From: Streptomyces sp. AC558_RSS880
GTDB lineage: Bacteria; Actinomycetota; Actinomycetes; Streptomycetales; Streptomycetaceae
Reading direction: 5' to 3'
NCBI RefSeq assembly: GCF_019049255.1
Contig: NZ_JAGMUJ010000029.1
Coordinates: 310,001 to 374,000, forward strand
DNA: 64,000 nucleotides
The notes beneath the pieces were generated by a model that saw only the letters and a list, made by a program, of their open reading frames with translations, did not search any database and had not been told where the DNA came from. The translations under genes and the position numbers were made by a program. How positions within the stretch are numbered: the stretch's first letter is position 1; every line of letters starts with the position of its first letter. This document shows positions 27,403 to 36,574 of this stretch, piece after piece.

Positions 27403-30400
27403 TCAGCTCAGCAGTTCCACCTCCGTCAGCGCCGCCTCACCGGTCAGCACCAGCCGGTAGTGGCCGTAGGCCTTCGGCTGGTCGACCGAGAAGGCGCGCG
27501 TCTGGCGGTCCCAGCGGAAGGTCTCGTCCGTCCGCGTGTCCAGGTCCGTCCACGTCGTCCCGTCGGCCGAGCCCTGCAGCACCCAGCCCGTGGGCGCCTT
27601 GGTGTGGTCCGAGGAGGTGAGCGTGTACTGCACCGCCGCGGTGTCCCCGGTGACGGGCAGTTCCACGGTGGACACCGTGGCGCCGGTCGCCGACGTGTCG
27701 TCGAACAGGGCGCCGTCGCCCTTCAGCGCGTCCTCGCGGGGCGTGGGCACCTCGTCGTCCTTCGTGATCGACACGGGCGCGGCGTCCTCGCCGGTGCCCC
27801 ACGACGACGGACGCGGACCCATGTCGAACTCCAGGACCCCGCCCTTCGCGATCACCGAGTGCGGCAGCGAGGTGGAGTTCCAGCGCTTGCCGTTGACCTT
27901 CAGACCCTGCACGTAGACGTTCTTCGCGCTGTTCCTCGGCGCCTTGACGACCAGCTCGCGGCCGTTCTCCAGGTGCACGGTCGTCTTCTTGAACAGCGGG
28001 GAGCCGATGGCGTACTCGCCGCTGCCCATGACCAGCGGGTAGAAGCCGAGCGAGGAGAAGAGGTACCAGGCCGACTGCTCGCCGTTGTCCTCGTCGCCGT
28101 GGTAGCCCTGGCCGATCTCGCTGCCGGTGTACAGGCGGGACAGCACCTCGCGCACGTTCGCCTGCGTCTTCCAGGGCTGTCCGGCCGCGTCGTACATGTA
28201 CAGGGCGTGGTGGGCCACCTGGTTGGAGTGGCCGTACATGCCCATCCGGACGTCCCGCGCCTCGGTCATCTCGTGGATGACACCGCCGTAGGAGCCCTTG
28301 AACTCGGGGGAGGCCGTCTCGGGGGTGGAGAGGTACTCGTCGAGCTTGTCGGCGAGGCCGTCCCGGCCGCCGTACAGGTTGGCCAGACCGCGGCTGTCCT
28401 GCGGGGCGGTGAAGGCGTAGCCCCAGCCGTTGGTCTCGGTGTAGTCGTGACCCCACACGCGCGGGTCGTACTTCGAGGACTCGACCCGCCAGTCGCCCTT
28501 GGCGTTCCTGCCCTGGAAGAACCCGGCCTCGGAGTCGAAGAGGTTGACGTAGTCCTGGGCGCGGTCGAGGAAGTACTCCGACTCCTCCTTGTAGCGCTTC
28601 TCACCCGTCTTCTCGTAGAGCGCCTTGCCCATCTTGGCGATGCCGTAGTCGTTGAGGTAGCCCTCCAGCGCCCACGACAGGCCCTCGTGGGTGTCGGTGC
28701 TGGTGTAGCCGAGGAACGGCGAGGTCGCCATGCCCTTGCGGCCCACACCCGACGACGGCGGCACGACGGTGGCGTTCTTCACCGCCGCGTCGTACGCGGC
28801 CTCCGCGTCGAGGTCGACGCCCTTGACGTACGCGTCGGCGAACGCGACGTCCGAGGACGTGCCGGTCATCAGGTCGGCGTAGCCGGGGGAGGACCAGCGG
28901 GAGGTCCAGCCGCCGTCCTTGTAGTGCTGCACGAACCCGTCCGCCAGCTCGGCGGCCTTGGACGGGGTCAGGAAGGAGTAGGCCGGCCAGGTGGTCCGGT
29001 AGGTGTCCCAGAAGCCGTTGTTGACGTACACCTTGCCGTCGACGATCTTCGCGCCGGTGTGCGTCGGGGTGTCCGGCTGCGGCATCTTCGAGAACGGCGA
29101 GGCGTACTTGTACTCCCCGTCGACCTTCTCGTGGCCCGCGTTCGGGTACAGGTACAGCCGGTAGAGGCTGGAGTAGAGCGTGGTCAGCTGGTCCGGGGTG
29201 GCACCCTCGACCTCGACCTTGCCGAGGATCTTGTCCCACTGGCGCTGGGCGCTCTTCTTGACCGCCTCGAAGTCGCGGTCCTCGGGGATCTCCTGACGCA
29301 GGTTGTCCTTCGCCTGGTCCACGCTGATCAGCGAGGTGGCCAGGCGCAGCGTGACCCGCCGGTCGTCGCCCGCGTCGAAGCGCAGGTGACCCTTGACGCC
29401 GCTCGCGTCGCCCCCGGTGACCTTCCGGTCGAACTCGCCGTAGACGAACATCCGGGTCGCGCCCGTGGACAGCCCGGACTTGACGTCCGAGTAGCCGGTG
29501 AAGGTGCCGTTCTCCTCGTCGAGGGTCAGGCCGGCCTGGTCGGTGACGTTGTCGAAGGTCACGCTCGCGTCGTCACCGGGGTAGGTGAAGCGCATCATCG
29601 CCGCGTGGTCCGTCGGCGCCATCTCGGCCTTCAGGCCGTTCTCGAACCGCACGCCGTAGTAGTACGGCCGCGCGGTCTCGTTCTCGTGCCGGAACGCCAG
29701 CTCGCGCGCCTCACGGCCGGTGTCCGGGGTGCCGGCGGCGGCCGACGGCATCACCTGGAAGGTCTGCCGGTCGCCCATCCACGGGCTCGGCTCGTGGCTC
29801 GCGCTGAACGCCTGGATCGTCGGCAGGTTGTCCGCGTTGTTGCCGCGCGCGTAGTCGTACAGCCAGCTCAGCGAACCGGCGTTGGTGACCGGGGTCCAGA
29901 AGTTGAAGCCGTGCGGCACGGCCGTCGCGGGGAAGTTGTTGCCCCGCGAGAACCCGCCGCTGGAGTTGGTGCCCCGGGTCGTCACCGCGTAGTCGGAGAG
30001 GTGGGCCTTCGGCCGCTCGGGCCGCACCGACTTCAGCGCCACGTCGTCCAGCCAGCCGCGGAACCTGGTCTCGCCCTTGGGGGAGTCGTACGCCACCAGG
30101 ATCCGGTCCACGGTCTTGCCGGCGGCCACCGAGCCGATCCGGGAGGCCACGTTGTTCCACTGGTTGACGTAGAGGATCTTCGACGCGCCCTGTCCCCGCG
30201 GGGTGAGCGGGAAGCCGTGCTGGTCGGTGGCGCGCAGGTCGCTCAGATAGGTGCCGTCGGTGAAGGCGAGGTCGACGGAGACGTTGGTGGAGTCGTAGTC
30301 AAGGTCCCCGTCCGCCATCGACGGGAAGACGCGGTACGACAGTTCGGTGTTCCGGTCGACCCTCGTGTTGACGTCGAACACCTTGTTGTACGAGTAGGCC

Positions 30401-31206
30401 CGCCCGTCGGCGGTGTGCCGGCCGGCGTACCGCAGGGCGCGCTTGCCGGTGAATCCGGCGCCCGCCTTGGCCGTCGGCGAGCCGGTCGGGCCCCGGTCGA
30501 CCAGCGAGAGCATGTCCTGGGGAACGGGCGCCTCGTCGTCACCGGTGGAGAACTGGACGTCGGCGAGCTGGACTATGCCGCCGCTGCCGTTCTTGGTGAT
30601 CTCCAGCCGGAAGTGCCGGTACTCGGCGACGGCCGAGGCGTCGATGTCGTAGAGCTTGGTCTGGAAGCGCTCCGCGAACGTCTCGCCCGAGCGGGTGTCG
30701 AGGGTCTTCCAGTCCTCGCCGTCGGTGGAGCCCTTGAGGGTCCAGTCCCTCGGGTCCCGCTCGGCGGCGTCGTTGGCGGAGGTGAGCGCGTAACGGACCG
30801 CCTTCACGGGCGCGTCCAGGTCGAACTCCACCCAGCCGGTGGACTCGAAGGCCAGCCACTTGCTGCTCGGCTCGCCGTCGACGAGGTTCTCCTTCACCTC
30901 CCCGCCACCGGTGTTCTCCGCGCTGGCGCGGACGTCCGTGACGTGGTCGGTGACATTGCCCGGAATGCCGGAGCTGTAACCACCGTCCACACCCGAGGCG
31001 CGCTTCTCGCCGCCCCGCGTGGTGTCGACGGTGTTCAGCCAGTCCGGGGCGGGATCCCCGGACTCGAACGACGACGCGAACTCACGGTCCGCCTTCTGCG
31101 GCGCCTGGGGCAGCGCCACGGCGGCGCCCTGTGAGCCCGCGGCCAAAGCGAAGGCGGTCGCCGCGACGACCGCCGTTCCCCATCTGTGCCGAACCCTGCT
31201 GTGCAT
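27403..31206 (-). CDS. Secreted GH92 alpha-mannosidase with discoidin-like domains
   Basis: A 1267-aa exported enzyme. Residues 1-32 are a signal peptide. Residues about 80-215 form an F5/8-type C (discoidin, CBM32-like) domain (STGWVEFDLDAPVKAVRYAL, IVQLADVQFS). Residues about 400-1130 are the two-part GH92 exo-mannosidase unit with HDYTETNGWGYAF, MYGHSNQVAHH and the catalytic-loop signature GDEDNGEQSAW. A second discoidin-like domain closes the protein (VSTVELPVTGDTAAVQYTLT). GH92 enzymes cut alpha-mannosides, often from fungal or yeast glycans, in a calcium-dependent way. ATG 31206 has GGAGGG nine bases upstream. A GACAACGTTGTC palindrome lies 24 bp before the start. Confidence 0.92.
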   Translation of the reverse strand: MHSRVRHRWGTAVVAATAFALAAGSQGAAVALPQAPQKADREFASSFESGDPAPDWLNTVDTTRGGEKRASGVDGGYSSGIPGNVTDHVTDVRASAENTGGGEVKENLVDGEPSSKWLAFESTGWVEFDLDAPVKAVRYALTSANDAAERDPRDWTLKGSTDGEDWKTLDTRSGETFAERFQTKLYDIDASAVAEYRHFRLEITKNGSGGIVQLADVQFSTGDDEAPVPQDMLSLVDRGPTGSPTAKAGAGFTGKRALRYAGRHTADGRAYSYNKVFDVNTRVDRNTELSYRVFPSMADGDLDYDSTNVSVDLAFTDGTYLSDLRATDQHGFPLTPRGQGASKILYVNQWNNVASRIGSVAAGKTVDRILVAYDSPKGETRFRGWLDDVALKSVRPERPKAHLSDYAVTTRGTNSSGGFSRGNNFPATAVPHGFNFWTPVTNAGSLSWLYDYARGNNADNLPTIQAFSASHEPSPWMGDRQTFQVMPSAAAGTPDTGREARELAFRHENETARPYYYGVRFENGLKAEMAPTDHAAMMRFTYPGDDASVTFDNVTDQAGLTLDEENGTFTGYSDVKSGLSTGATRMFVYGEFDRKVTGGDASGVKGHLRFDAGDDRRVTLRLATSLISVDQAKDNLRQEIPEDRDFEAVKKSAQRQWDKILGKVEVEGATPDQLTTLYSSLYRLYLYPNAGHEKVDGEYKYASPFSKMPQPDTPTHTGAKIVDGKVYVNNGFWDTYRTTWPAYSFLTPSKAAELADGFVQHYKDGGWTSRWSSPGYADLMTGTSSDVAFADAYVKGVDLDAEAAYDAAVKNATVVPPSSGVGRKGMATSPFLGYTSTDTHEGLSWALEGYLNDYGIAKMGKALYEKTGEKRYKEESEYFLDRAQDYVNLFDSEAGFFQGRNAKGDWRVESSKYDPRVWGHDYTETNGWGYAFTAPQDSRGLANLYGGRDGLADKLDEYLSTPETASPEFKGSYGGVIHEMTEARDVRMGMYGHSNQVAHHALYMYDAAGQPWKTQANVREVLSRLYTGSEIGQGYHGDEDNGEQSAWYLFSSLGFYPLVMGSGEYAIGSPLFKKTTVHLENGRELVVKAPRNSAKNVYVQGLKVNGKRWNSTSLPHSVIAKGGVLEFDMGPRPSSWGTGEDAAPVSITKDDEVPTPREDALKGDGALFDDTSATGATVSTVELPVTGDTAAVQYTLTSSDHTKAPTGWVLQGSADGTTWTDLDTRTDETFRWDRQTRAFSVDQPKAYGHYRLVLTGEAALTEVELLS

Positions 31207-31229
31207 GCGTGAGTACCCTCCCTGCGCCG

Positions 31230-31241
31230 GACAACGTTGTC
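31230..31241. promoter_or_regulatory. GACAACGTTGTC palindrome before GH92
   Basis: A perfect 12-bp palindrome 24-35 bp upstream of the GH92 start, with the central CG and flanking A/T steps typical of LacI-family operators. Probable operator for a sugar-responsive repressor; which one is unknown. Confidence 0.55.
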
Positions 31242-31412
31242 AGTCGGATGCGCAAGGTCTAGTAGTGCGTCAAGTGCCCCGTGGTGTCAAGGGGGTTGAA
31301 TCTGACATTCCAGTCCAACGGCAATGATTTTTCCGCCGGGAACGCGCCGGGGACCGATATTTCCGCGAGGTCTCAACTCGGAAAAGACCGGAGGTGAACC
31401 TTGAATTCGATC

Positions 31413-31445
31413 TTGCTCCGTCGGCGGGAAGTGGACTATACCTGT
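31413..31445 (+). promoter_or_regulatory. ngcE promoter with DasR dre-like site
   Basis: TTGCTC (31413-31418), 18 bp, TATACC (31437-31442) is a plausible promoter. AGTGGACTATACCTGT (31430-31445), overlapping its -10 box, matches 12 of 16 positions of the dre palindrome AGTGGTCTAGACCACT recognised by the GlcNAc regulator DasR. The remainder of the 31207-31579 gap is divergent leader sequence with no gene. Confidence 0.5.
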
Positions 31446-31579
31446 CGGCACTCCGGGGCGTCTTCACCGCACCCGATCCTGTACGGCCGCACTTCCTGCA
31501 CGACCCAGCTTGACCCGAACGCGGTGCCGGGGAGGATCCGGTTCACCGCCTGAGTCCTGGAGAAGGCGAGGACTTGAGC

Positions 31580-33043
31580 ATGGGATCCACTTCCGCCGAG
31601 AACCACGACACCGGTTCCACCGAGAACGGCACGTCCGGTGTGGGGCGCCGCGCACTGATCAAGCGGTCCGCCGCGCTGGGCGTGATTTCCGTACCGACGA
31701 TGAGCTTCCTGTCCGCCTGTGCCAGCGGGGGCGGGGACGACAACTCCGGTGACAACGAGGGCAAGACGTCCGACTCCAACCCGTTCGGCGTCAAGAAGGG
31801 CAGCAAACTCGACGTCGTCATCTTCAAGGGCGGTTACGGCGACGACTACGCCAAGGCGTGGGAGGCCGCCTTCAAAAAGCAGTGGGGCGTCACCTCCGTC
31901 CACACCGGCACCCAGGAGATCACGGGCAAGCTCCAGCCCCGGTTCAACGCCGGGAATCCGCCGGACATCGTGGACGACTCGGGCAACCAGCAGATTCCGA
32001 TCGATGTGCTCGCCAAGAACGGCCAGCTCCTCGACCTCGCCGAAGTGCTGGACGCCCCCTCGGTCGACGCCCCGGACAAGAAGGTCCGCGACACCCTCAT
32101 TCCCGGCACGCTCGACGCCGGAATGCAGGAGGGCAAGGTCGTCGCCCTCAACTACATCTACACGGTGTGGGGCCTGTGGTACTCCGGCAAGCTTTTCAAG
32201 GACAAGGGCTGGGAGGCCCCCAAGACCTGGGACGACTTCCTCGCCATCTGCAAGGACGCCAGGTCCCAGGGCATCGGCGGCCTCGCCCACCAGGGCAAGT
32301 ACCCGTACTACATCAACGTCGCCATCATGGACCTGATCGCCAAGAAGGGCGGCCTGGACGCCATGAAGGCGATCGACAACCTCGAACCCGACGCGTTCGT
32401 CGGCTCGGACGCCGCGCAGGAGGCCGTCGAGGCGGTCTACGAGGTCGTCGAGAAGGGCCTTCTGATGCCCGGTACGAACGGCCTGACCCACACCGAGTCG
32501 CAGACCCGGTGGAACCAGTACAAGGCCGCCTTCATCACCAGCGGTTCCTGGCTCGAGAACGAGCAGCTCAAGACGACACCGGCGGACTTCGACATGAAGT
32601 TCCTGCCGATGCCGCTGCTGCCGGGCAGCGTGCTGCCGTTCGAGGCGATCCGGGCCGGCTCCGGTGAGCCCTTCATCATCCCGTCCAAGGCCAACAACCT
32701 CCCCGCGGCCAAGGAGTTCATGCGCAGGATGCTCTCCAAGGAGTGGTCGACGCTGTTCGCCAAGGAGGCGAACTCGCTGACCATCCTCAAGGACGGCGTC
32801 GACCCGGACGTCGAACTGCGTCCGGGCACCCAGTCCACCGTCGAGGCCTCCAAGGCGGCCGGCGACAACACCTTCCGCTTCCTGTACACCGAGTGGTACA
32901 GCGAGATGAACTCCGCCATCGAGAACGCCTCCAACGAGCTGATGGCCAAGCGCATCCAGCCCAAGGAGTGGCTCAAGCGCGCCCAGGCCGCGGTCGACAA
33001 GCAGGCCAAGGACCCGGCCTCGAAGCAGAACCACCGCGACTGA
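31580..33043 (+). CDS. ngcE: N-acetylglucosamine/chitobiose-binding lipoprotein NgcE
   Basis: A 487-aa solute-binding lipoprotein with a twin-arginine signal (GRRALIKRSAALG) and lipobox (LSAC, Cys at about 50), exported by Tat and lipidated. Order and family match NgcE of the NgcEFG importer for N-acetylglucosamine and N,N'-diacetylchitobiose (SCO6005 in S. coelicolor, from memory). I chose ATG 31580 with GAGG eight bases upstream over TTG 31574. No ATPase gene follows; MsiK is the known partner in Streptomyces. A dre-like site in the promoter supports a chitin-derived ligand. Confidence 0.88.
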   Translation: MGSTSAENHDTGSTENGTSGVGRRALIKRSAALGVISVPTMSFLSACASGGGDDNSGDNEGKTSDSNPFGVKKGSKLDVVIFKGGYGDDYAKAWEAAFKKQWGVTSVHTGTQEITGKLQPRFNAGNPPDIVDDSGNQQIPIDVLAKNGQLLDLAEVLDAPSVDAPDKKVRDTLIPGTLDAGMQEGKVVALNYIYTVWGLWYSGKLFKDKGWEAPKTWDDFLAICKDARSQGIGGLAHQGKYPYYINVAIMDLIAKKGGLDAMKAIDNLEPDAFVGSDAAQEAVEAVYEVVEKGLLMPGTNGLTHTESQTRWNQYKAAFITSGSWLENEQLKTTPADFDMKFLPMPLLPGSVLPFEAIRAGSGEPFIIPSKANNLPAAKEFMRRMLSKEWSTLFAKEANSLTILKDGVDPDVELRPGTQSTVEASKAAGDNTFRFLYTEWYSEMNSAIENASNELMAKRIQPKEWLKRAQAAVDKQAKDPASKQNHRD

Positions 33044-33122
33044 TCTCGCTCGCTCGACCGACCGCATTCCGGGCCGGGGTGACTCCCGGCCCGGAACGGC
33101 CACACCCAGGGGCAGGAACGCC

Positions 33123-34055
33123 ATGCGTAAAGGGCAGCACCGGTTCGTCGCGGGATTCCTCTTCTTTCCCGTGGCGCTCTATCTGATCTTCGTGATCTGG
33201 CCGTACATCCAGACGTTCGGTTACTCGCTGACCGACTGGAAGGGCCAGTCGCAGACCTTCAGCTTCGTCGGCCTCGACAACTACACGGCGTTGTTCGAGG
33301 ACGACATCTTCATGGATGCCATCTGGCACAACATCCTGTTCCTGGTGTTCATCCCGGTGATCACCATTCTGCTCGCGCTGTTCTTCGCCTTCATGCTGAA
33401 CGCGGGCGGACGCGGGCGTTCCGGAGGCGTCTCGGGGGTCGCCGGATCCAAGTACTACCGGGTCATCTACTTCTTCCCGCAGGTGCTTTCCCTGGCCATC
33501 ATGGCGGTGCTCTTCGGAGCGGTGTACCGCAGTGACGGCGGCGGAATGCTCAACGGCGTCCTGATCAAACTCGGGCTCGTCGACAAGAACAGTCCGGTGG
33601 AATGGCTCAACGAGCCCGACATGGTGCTCTGGGCACTCATCGCGGTGGTCGTCTGGCATGGCGTCGGCTTCTATCTGGTGCTGTTCTCCGCCGCCATGCA
33701 GTCCATTCCCCGGGACATCTACGAGGCCGCGCTGATCGACGGCGCCGGCCGCGCCCAGTCCTTCTTCCGCATCACGCTGCCGCTGCTGTGGGACTCCGTA
33801 CAGACCGCCTGGGTCTACCTCGGCATCGCGGCGATGGACATGTTCATCCTGGTCTCCACCATGACCTCCGGCCGGGGCTACGGCGGCGGCCCCGACCATG
33901 CCAGCGAGGTCATGTCGACCGTGATGATGCGGAACTTCCTCGTGTACGGCCGGAGCGGATACGCCTGCGCCATGGGCGTGGTCATGCTGCTCCTCACCCT
34001 GATCGTGTCCGTGGTCATGCTGCGCGCCACCCGTCGCGAGCGCATCGAGTTCTGA
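33123..34055 (+). CDS. ngcF: Sugar ABC transporter permease NgcF
   Basis: A 310-aa permease with six membrane helices and the EAA loop YEAALIDGAGRAQSFFRITL. It starts at ATG 33123, 79 bp after ngcE, and is followed after 15 bp by ngcG. Extra residues in the first periplasmic loop (GGRGRSGGVSGVAGS) are usual for NgcF. It forms the transmembrane pore with NgcG. Confidence 0.88.
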   Translation: MRKGQHRFVAGFLFFPVALYLIFVIWPYIQTFGYSLTDWKGQSQTFSFVGLDNYTALFEDDIFMDAIWHNILFLVFIPVITILLALFFAFMLNAGGRGRSGGVSGVAGSKYYRVIYFFPQVLSLAIMAVLFGAVYRSDGGGMLNGVLIKLGLVDKNSPVEWLNEPDMVLWALIAVVVWHGVGFYLVLFSAAMQSIPRDIYEAALIDGAGRAQSFFRITLPLLWDSVQTAWVYLGIAAMDMFILVSTMTSGRGYGGGPDHASEVMSTVMMRNFLVYGRSGYACAMGVVMLLLTLIVSVVMLRATRRERIEF

Positions 34056-34070
34056 GGCGGAGTAACGACG

Positions 34071-35006
34071 ATGAGCGCACCTCTCAAGGAAACCTCCCCC
34101 ACCGGGGGCCCCACCCCGCCCCCGCCGCCGGTGACCAAGGGCACCGTCCGCCCCGGCGACCGGCGCGGTGAAGGCGTCGTACTGAACGTCTTCTCGCACG
34201 GCTTCCTCGTCGTGTGGGCGGTGCTGATCGTGCTGCCGCTGCTGTGGCTGGTGCTCAGCTCCTTCAAGACCGACACGCAGATCGGCGGTTCCGCCTTCGG
34301 CTGGCCGCGGAACTGGGACCTGGACGTGTTCTCCCGCGCCTGGGAGAAGGGCATCGGGGACTACTTCACCAGCACGGTCATCGTCCTCATCATGTCCGTG
34401 CCGCTGACGATGCTGTTCGGCTCCATGGCGGCCTACGTGCTGGCCCGCTACGAGTTCCGGGGCAACCGCCTGCTGTACTACTTCTTCGTCGCCGGCGCGA
34501 TGTTCCCCGTCTTCCTGGCCCTGGTGCCGCTGTTCTTCATGGTCAAGCGGCTGGACATGCTGAACACCTACCACGGCCTGGCCCTGGTGTACGTGGCCTA
34601 CTCGCTGCCGTTCACGGTGTTCTTCATGCACGCCTTCTTCCGGACCCTGCCCACGGCGGTCTTCGAGGCGGCGATCCTGGACGGGGCCTCGCACACCCGG
34701 ACCTTCTTCCAGGTGATGCTGCCCATGGCCAAGCCCGGTCTGCTGAGCGTCGGCATCTTCAACACGCTGGGCCAGTGGAACCAGTACATCCTGCCGACGG
34801 TGCTGATGCAGCCGCAGAGCGGCGACGATCCGGAACGCTATGTGCTGACCCAGGGGCTCATCCAGCTCCAGCAGCAGCAGGGGTACGCCTCGGACCTCCC
34901 GGTGCTCTTCGCGGGCGTGACGATCGCCATGGTGCCCATGCTGGTGGTCTACCTGTCCTTCCAGCGCCAGGTGCAGGCCGGGCTCACCTCCGCCACCTTG
35001 AAGTAG
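34071..35006 (+). CDS. ngcG: Sugar ABC transporter permease NgcG
   Basis: A 311-aa permease with a Pro/Thr-rich N-terminus, six helices and the EAA loop FEAAILDGASHTRTFFQVML. It is the third gene of the importer operon. GGAG lies ten bases before ATG 34071. Its last codons and stop (TAG 35004-35006) fall inside a tandem 24-bp repeat, so the C-terminus may have been shifted by repeat expansion. Confidence 0.88.
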   Translation: MSAPLKETSPTGGPTPPPPPVTKGTVRPGDRRGEGVVLNVFSHGFLVVWAVLIVLPLLWLVLSSFKTDTQIGGSAFGWPRNWDLDVFSRAWEKGIGDYFTSTVIVLIMSVPLTMLFGSMAAYVLARYEFRGNRLLYYFFVAGAMFPVFLALVPLFFMVKRLDMLNTYHGLALVYVAYSLPFTVFFMHAFFRTLPTAVFEAAILDGASHTRTFFQVMLPMAKPGLLSVGIFNTLGQWNQYILPTVLMQPQSGDDPERYVLTQGLIQLQQQQGYASDLPVLFAGVTIAMVPMLVVYLSFQRQVQAGLTSATLK

Positions 35007-35064
35007 ACCACTGGTACCGCCTTGAGGCAGACCACCGGTATCGCCTTGAAGTGACGCACCGGAA
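34993..35064. repeat. Three tandem 24-bp imperfect repeats across the ngcG stop
   Basis: Units at 34993-35016, 35017-35040 and 35041-35064 share the pattern CNCCTTGARGNRGACCACNGGTA. The first contains the ngcG stop codon. The unit length is a multiple of three. Copies differ at about four to eight positions, so the expansion is not recent. Confidence 0.75.
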
Positions 35065-35073
35065 CCCCCCGGA

Positions 35074-35107
35074 CACACGCCGCTCCCGCCCCAGGGAGCG
35101 GCGTGTG
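35074..35107 (+). terminator. ngcEFG terminator
   Basis: CACACGCCGCTCC (35074-35086) is perfectly complementary to GGAGCGGCGTGTG (35095-35107) with an 8-nt loop, 68 bp after the ngcG stop. Confidence 0.8.
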
Positions 35108-35239
35108 CGCGTATGTCCGTGCACTCGGAAACGGTTCAACCTCTTGACGGGAGGCGACCCGAACGGCTCAGCTTAGAGTTCACTAGTTGGACATGAGAAC
35201 GGGGTCTCACCGAAGCGGCCCCGCGCGCAGGAGGTCGTC

Positions 35240-36451
35240 GTGGAGACTCCGGGGTCGCAGTCGTCGCTGCACCGAGCCAACCTGGAGCGGGTCGTCCGAG
35301 CAGTACGTCTTGCGGGTTCCCTCACCCAGGCCGAGATCGCGAGGACGACCGGCCTGTCCGCGGCCACGGTCTCCAACATCGTCCGGGAGCTGAAGGACGG
35401 CGGAACGGTCGAGGTCACGCCCACCTCGGCGGGCGGGCGCCGGGCGCGCAGCGTCTCGCTGAGCGGGGACGCCGGAATCGTCGTCGGAGTCGACTTCGGG
35501 CACACCCATCTGCGGGTCGCGGTCGGGAACCTCGCCCATCAGGTGCTGGCCGAGGAGTCCGAGCCACTGGATGTGGACGCCTCCTCGACACAGGGCCTCG
35601 ACCGGGCGGAACAGCTGGTCAAGCGGCTGATCGAGGCGACCGGAGTGGATCCGTCCAAGGTCGCCGGCGTGGGCCTCGGCGTGCCGGGGCCGATCGACGT
35701 GGAGTCCGGGACCCTGGGCTCCACCGCGATCCTGCCCGGCTGGACCGGCGCCAGGCCCGCCGAGGAGCTGCGGGGGCGGCTCGGCGTGCCGGTGCACGTG
35801 GACAACGACGCCAACCTCGGCGCGCTCGGCGAGATGGTCTGGGGCAGTGGCCGGGGCGTGCGCGACCTGGCGTACATCAAGGTGGCCAGCGGTGTCGGCG
35901 CCGGTCTGGTGATCAGTGGGAAGATCTATCGCGGTCCAGGCGGCACCGCAGGCGAAATCGGGCATATTACACTCGATGAATCCGGTCCCGTCTGCCGCTG
36001 CGGCAACCGCGGCTGCCTGGAGACCTTCACGGCCGCGCGCTACGTGCTCCCGCTGCTCCAGCCCAGTCACGGCACCGATCTCACCATGGAGGGCGTCGTG
36101 CGGCTGGCGCGGGACGGGGACCCTGGCTGTCGTCGGGTGATCGCCGACGTCGGCCGCCACATCGGCAGTGGAGTCGCCAATCTCTGCAACCTGCTGAACC
36201 CGAGCCGGGTGGTCCTCGGCGGTGATCTCGCCGAGGCCGGTGAGCTGGTGCTCGGGCCGATCCGGGAGTCCGTCGGCCGCTATGCGATCCCCAGTGCGGC
36301 ACGTCAACTGTCCGTTCTCCCCGGGGCACTTGGAGGCCGTGCCGAGGTGCTCGGAGCGCTCGCCCTCGCACTGAGCGAGATGGGCGATTCGACCCTTTTG
36401 GACGGCACTGCGACCGGGTCGCTCACCGCGGCGACCCCTGCCTTCACTTAG
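35240..36451 (+). CDS. rok7B7: ROK-family transcriptional regulator Rok7B7
   Basis: A 403-aa regulator. Residues 10-75 form a MarR-like winged helix (GSLTQAEIARTTGLSAATVS). The rest is a sugar-kinase-like ROK domain with the phosphate loop GVDFGHTHLRVAVG, the catalytic-type VHVDNDANLGALGE and the zinc-binding CRCGNRGCLETF. Position between ngcEFG and xylFGH is that of Rok7B7 (SCO6008), described as controlling xylose transport, carbon catabolite repression and antibiotic production. GTG 35240 has AGGAGG at ideal spacing. It probably responds to xylose or a related sugar; DNA targets likely include the palindrome just after its stop. Confidence 0.92.
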   Translation: METPGSQSSLHRANLERVVRAVRLAGSLTQAEIARTTGLSAATVSNIVRELKDGGTVEVTPTSAGGRRARSVSLSGDAGIVVGVDFGHTHLRVAVGNLAHQVLAEESEPLDVDASSTQGLDRAEQLVKRLIEATGVDPSKVAGVGLGVPGPIDVESGTLGSTAILPGWTGARPAEELRGRLGVPVHVDNDANLGALGEMVWGSGRGVRDLAYIKVASGVGAGLVISGKIYRGPGGTAGEIGHITLDESGPVCRCGNRGCLETFTAARYVLPLLQPSHGTDLTMEGVVRLARDGDPGCRRVIADVGRHIGSGVANLCNLLNPSRVVLGGDLAEAGELVLGPIRESVGRYAIPSAARQLSVLPGALGGRAEVLGALALALSEMGDSTLLDGTATGSLTAATPAFT

Positions 36452-36457
36452 AGAACG

Positions 36458-36475
36458 GATGGCACCGTTGCCATC
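36458..36475. promoter_or_regulatory. GATGGCA-N4-TGCCATC palindrome before xylF
   Basis: A perfect inverted repeat with 7-bp arms and centre CCGT, seven bases after the rok7B7 stop and about 100 bp upstream of xylF. Its position makes it a candidate operator for Rok7B7 or another regulator in the xylF promoter. No clear -35/-10 pair could be fixed between it and the GTG at 36575. Confidence 0.5.
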
Positions 36476-36574
36476 TCGTTAAGGATTTACTTCTTGACGT
36501 CGCACGTGTGGCCGAGTTGACTTCCAGCCACCTCGGCCGCAACGACGCGGCCTCGTCAGGGAGGTTTTGTAGAA

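Noticed and set aside
27460..31134. Open frame of over 1200 codons on the plus strand opposite the GH92 gene
   Set aside because: Antisense shadow of a strongly codon-biased gene; the minus-strand product has clear GH92 motifs and a signal peptide.
34993..35064. Tandem repeats as a CRISPR array
   Set aside because: Units abut directly with no spacers and are imperfect; no cas genes are near.
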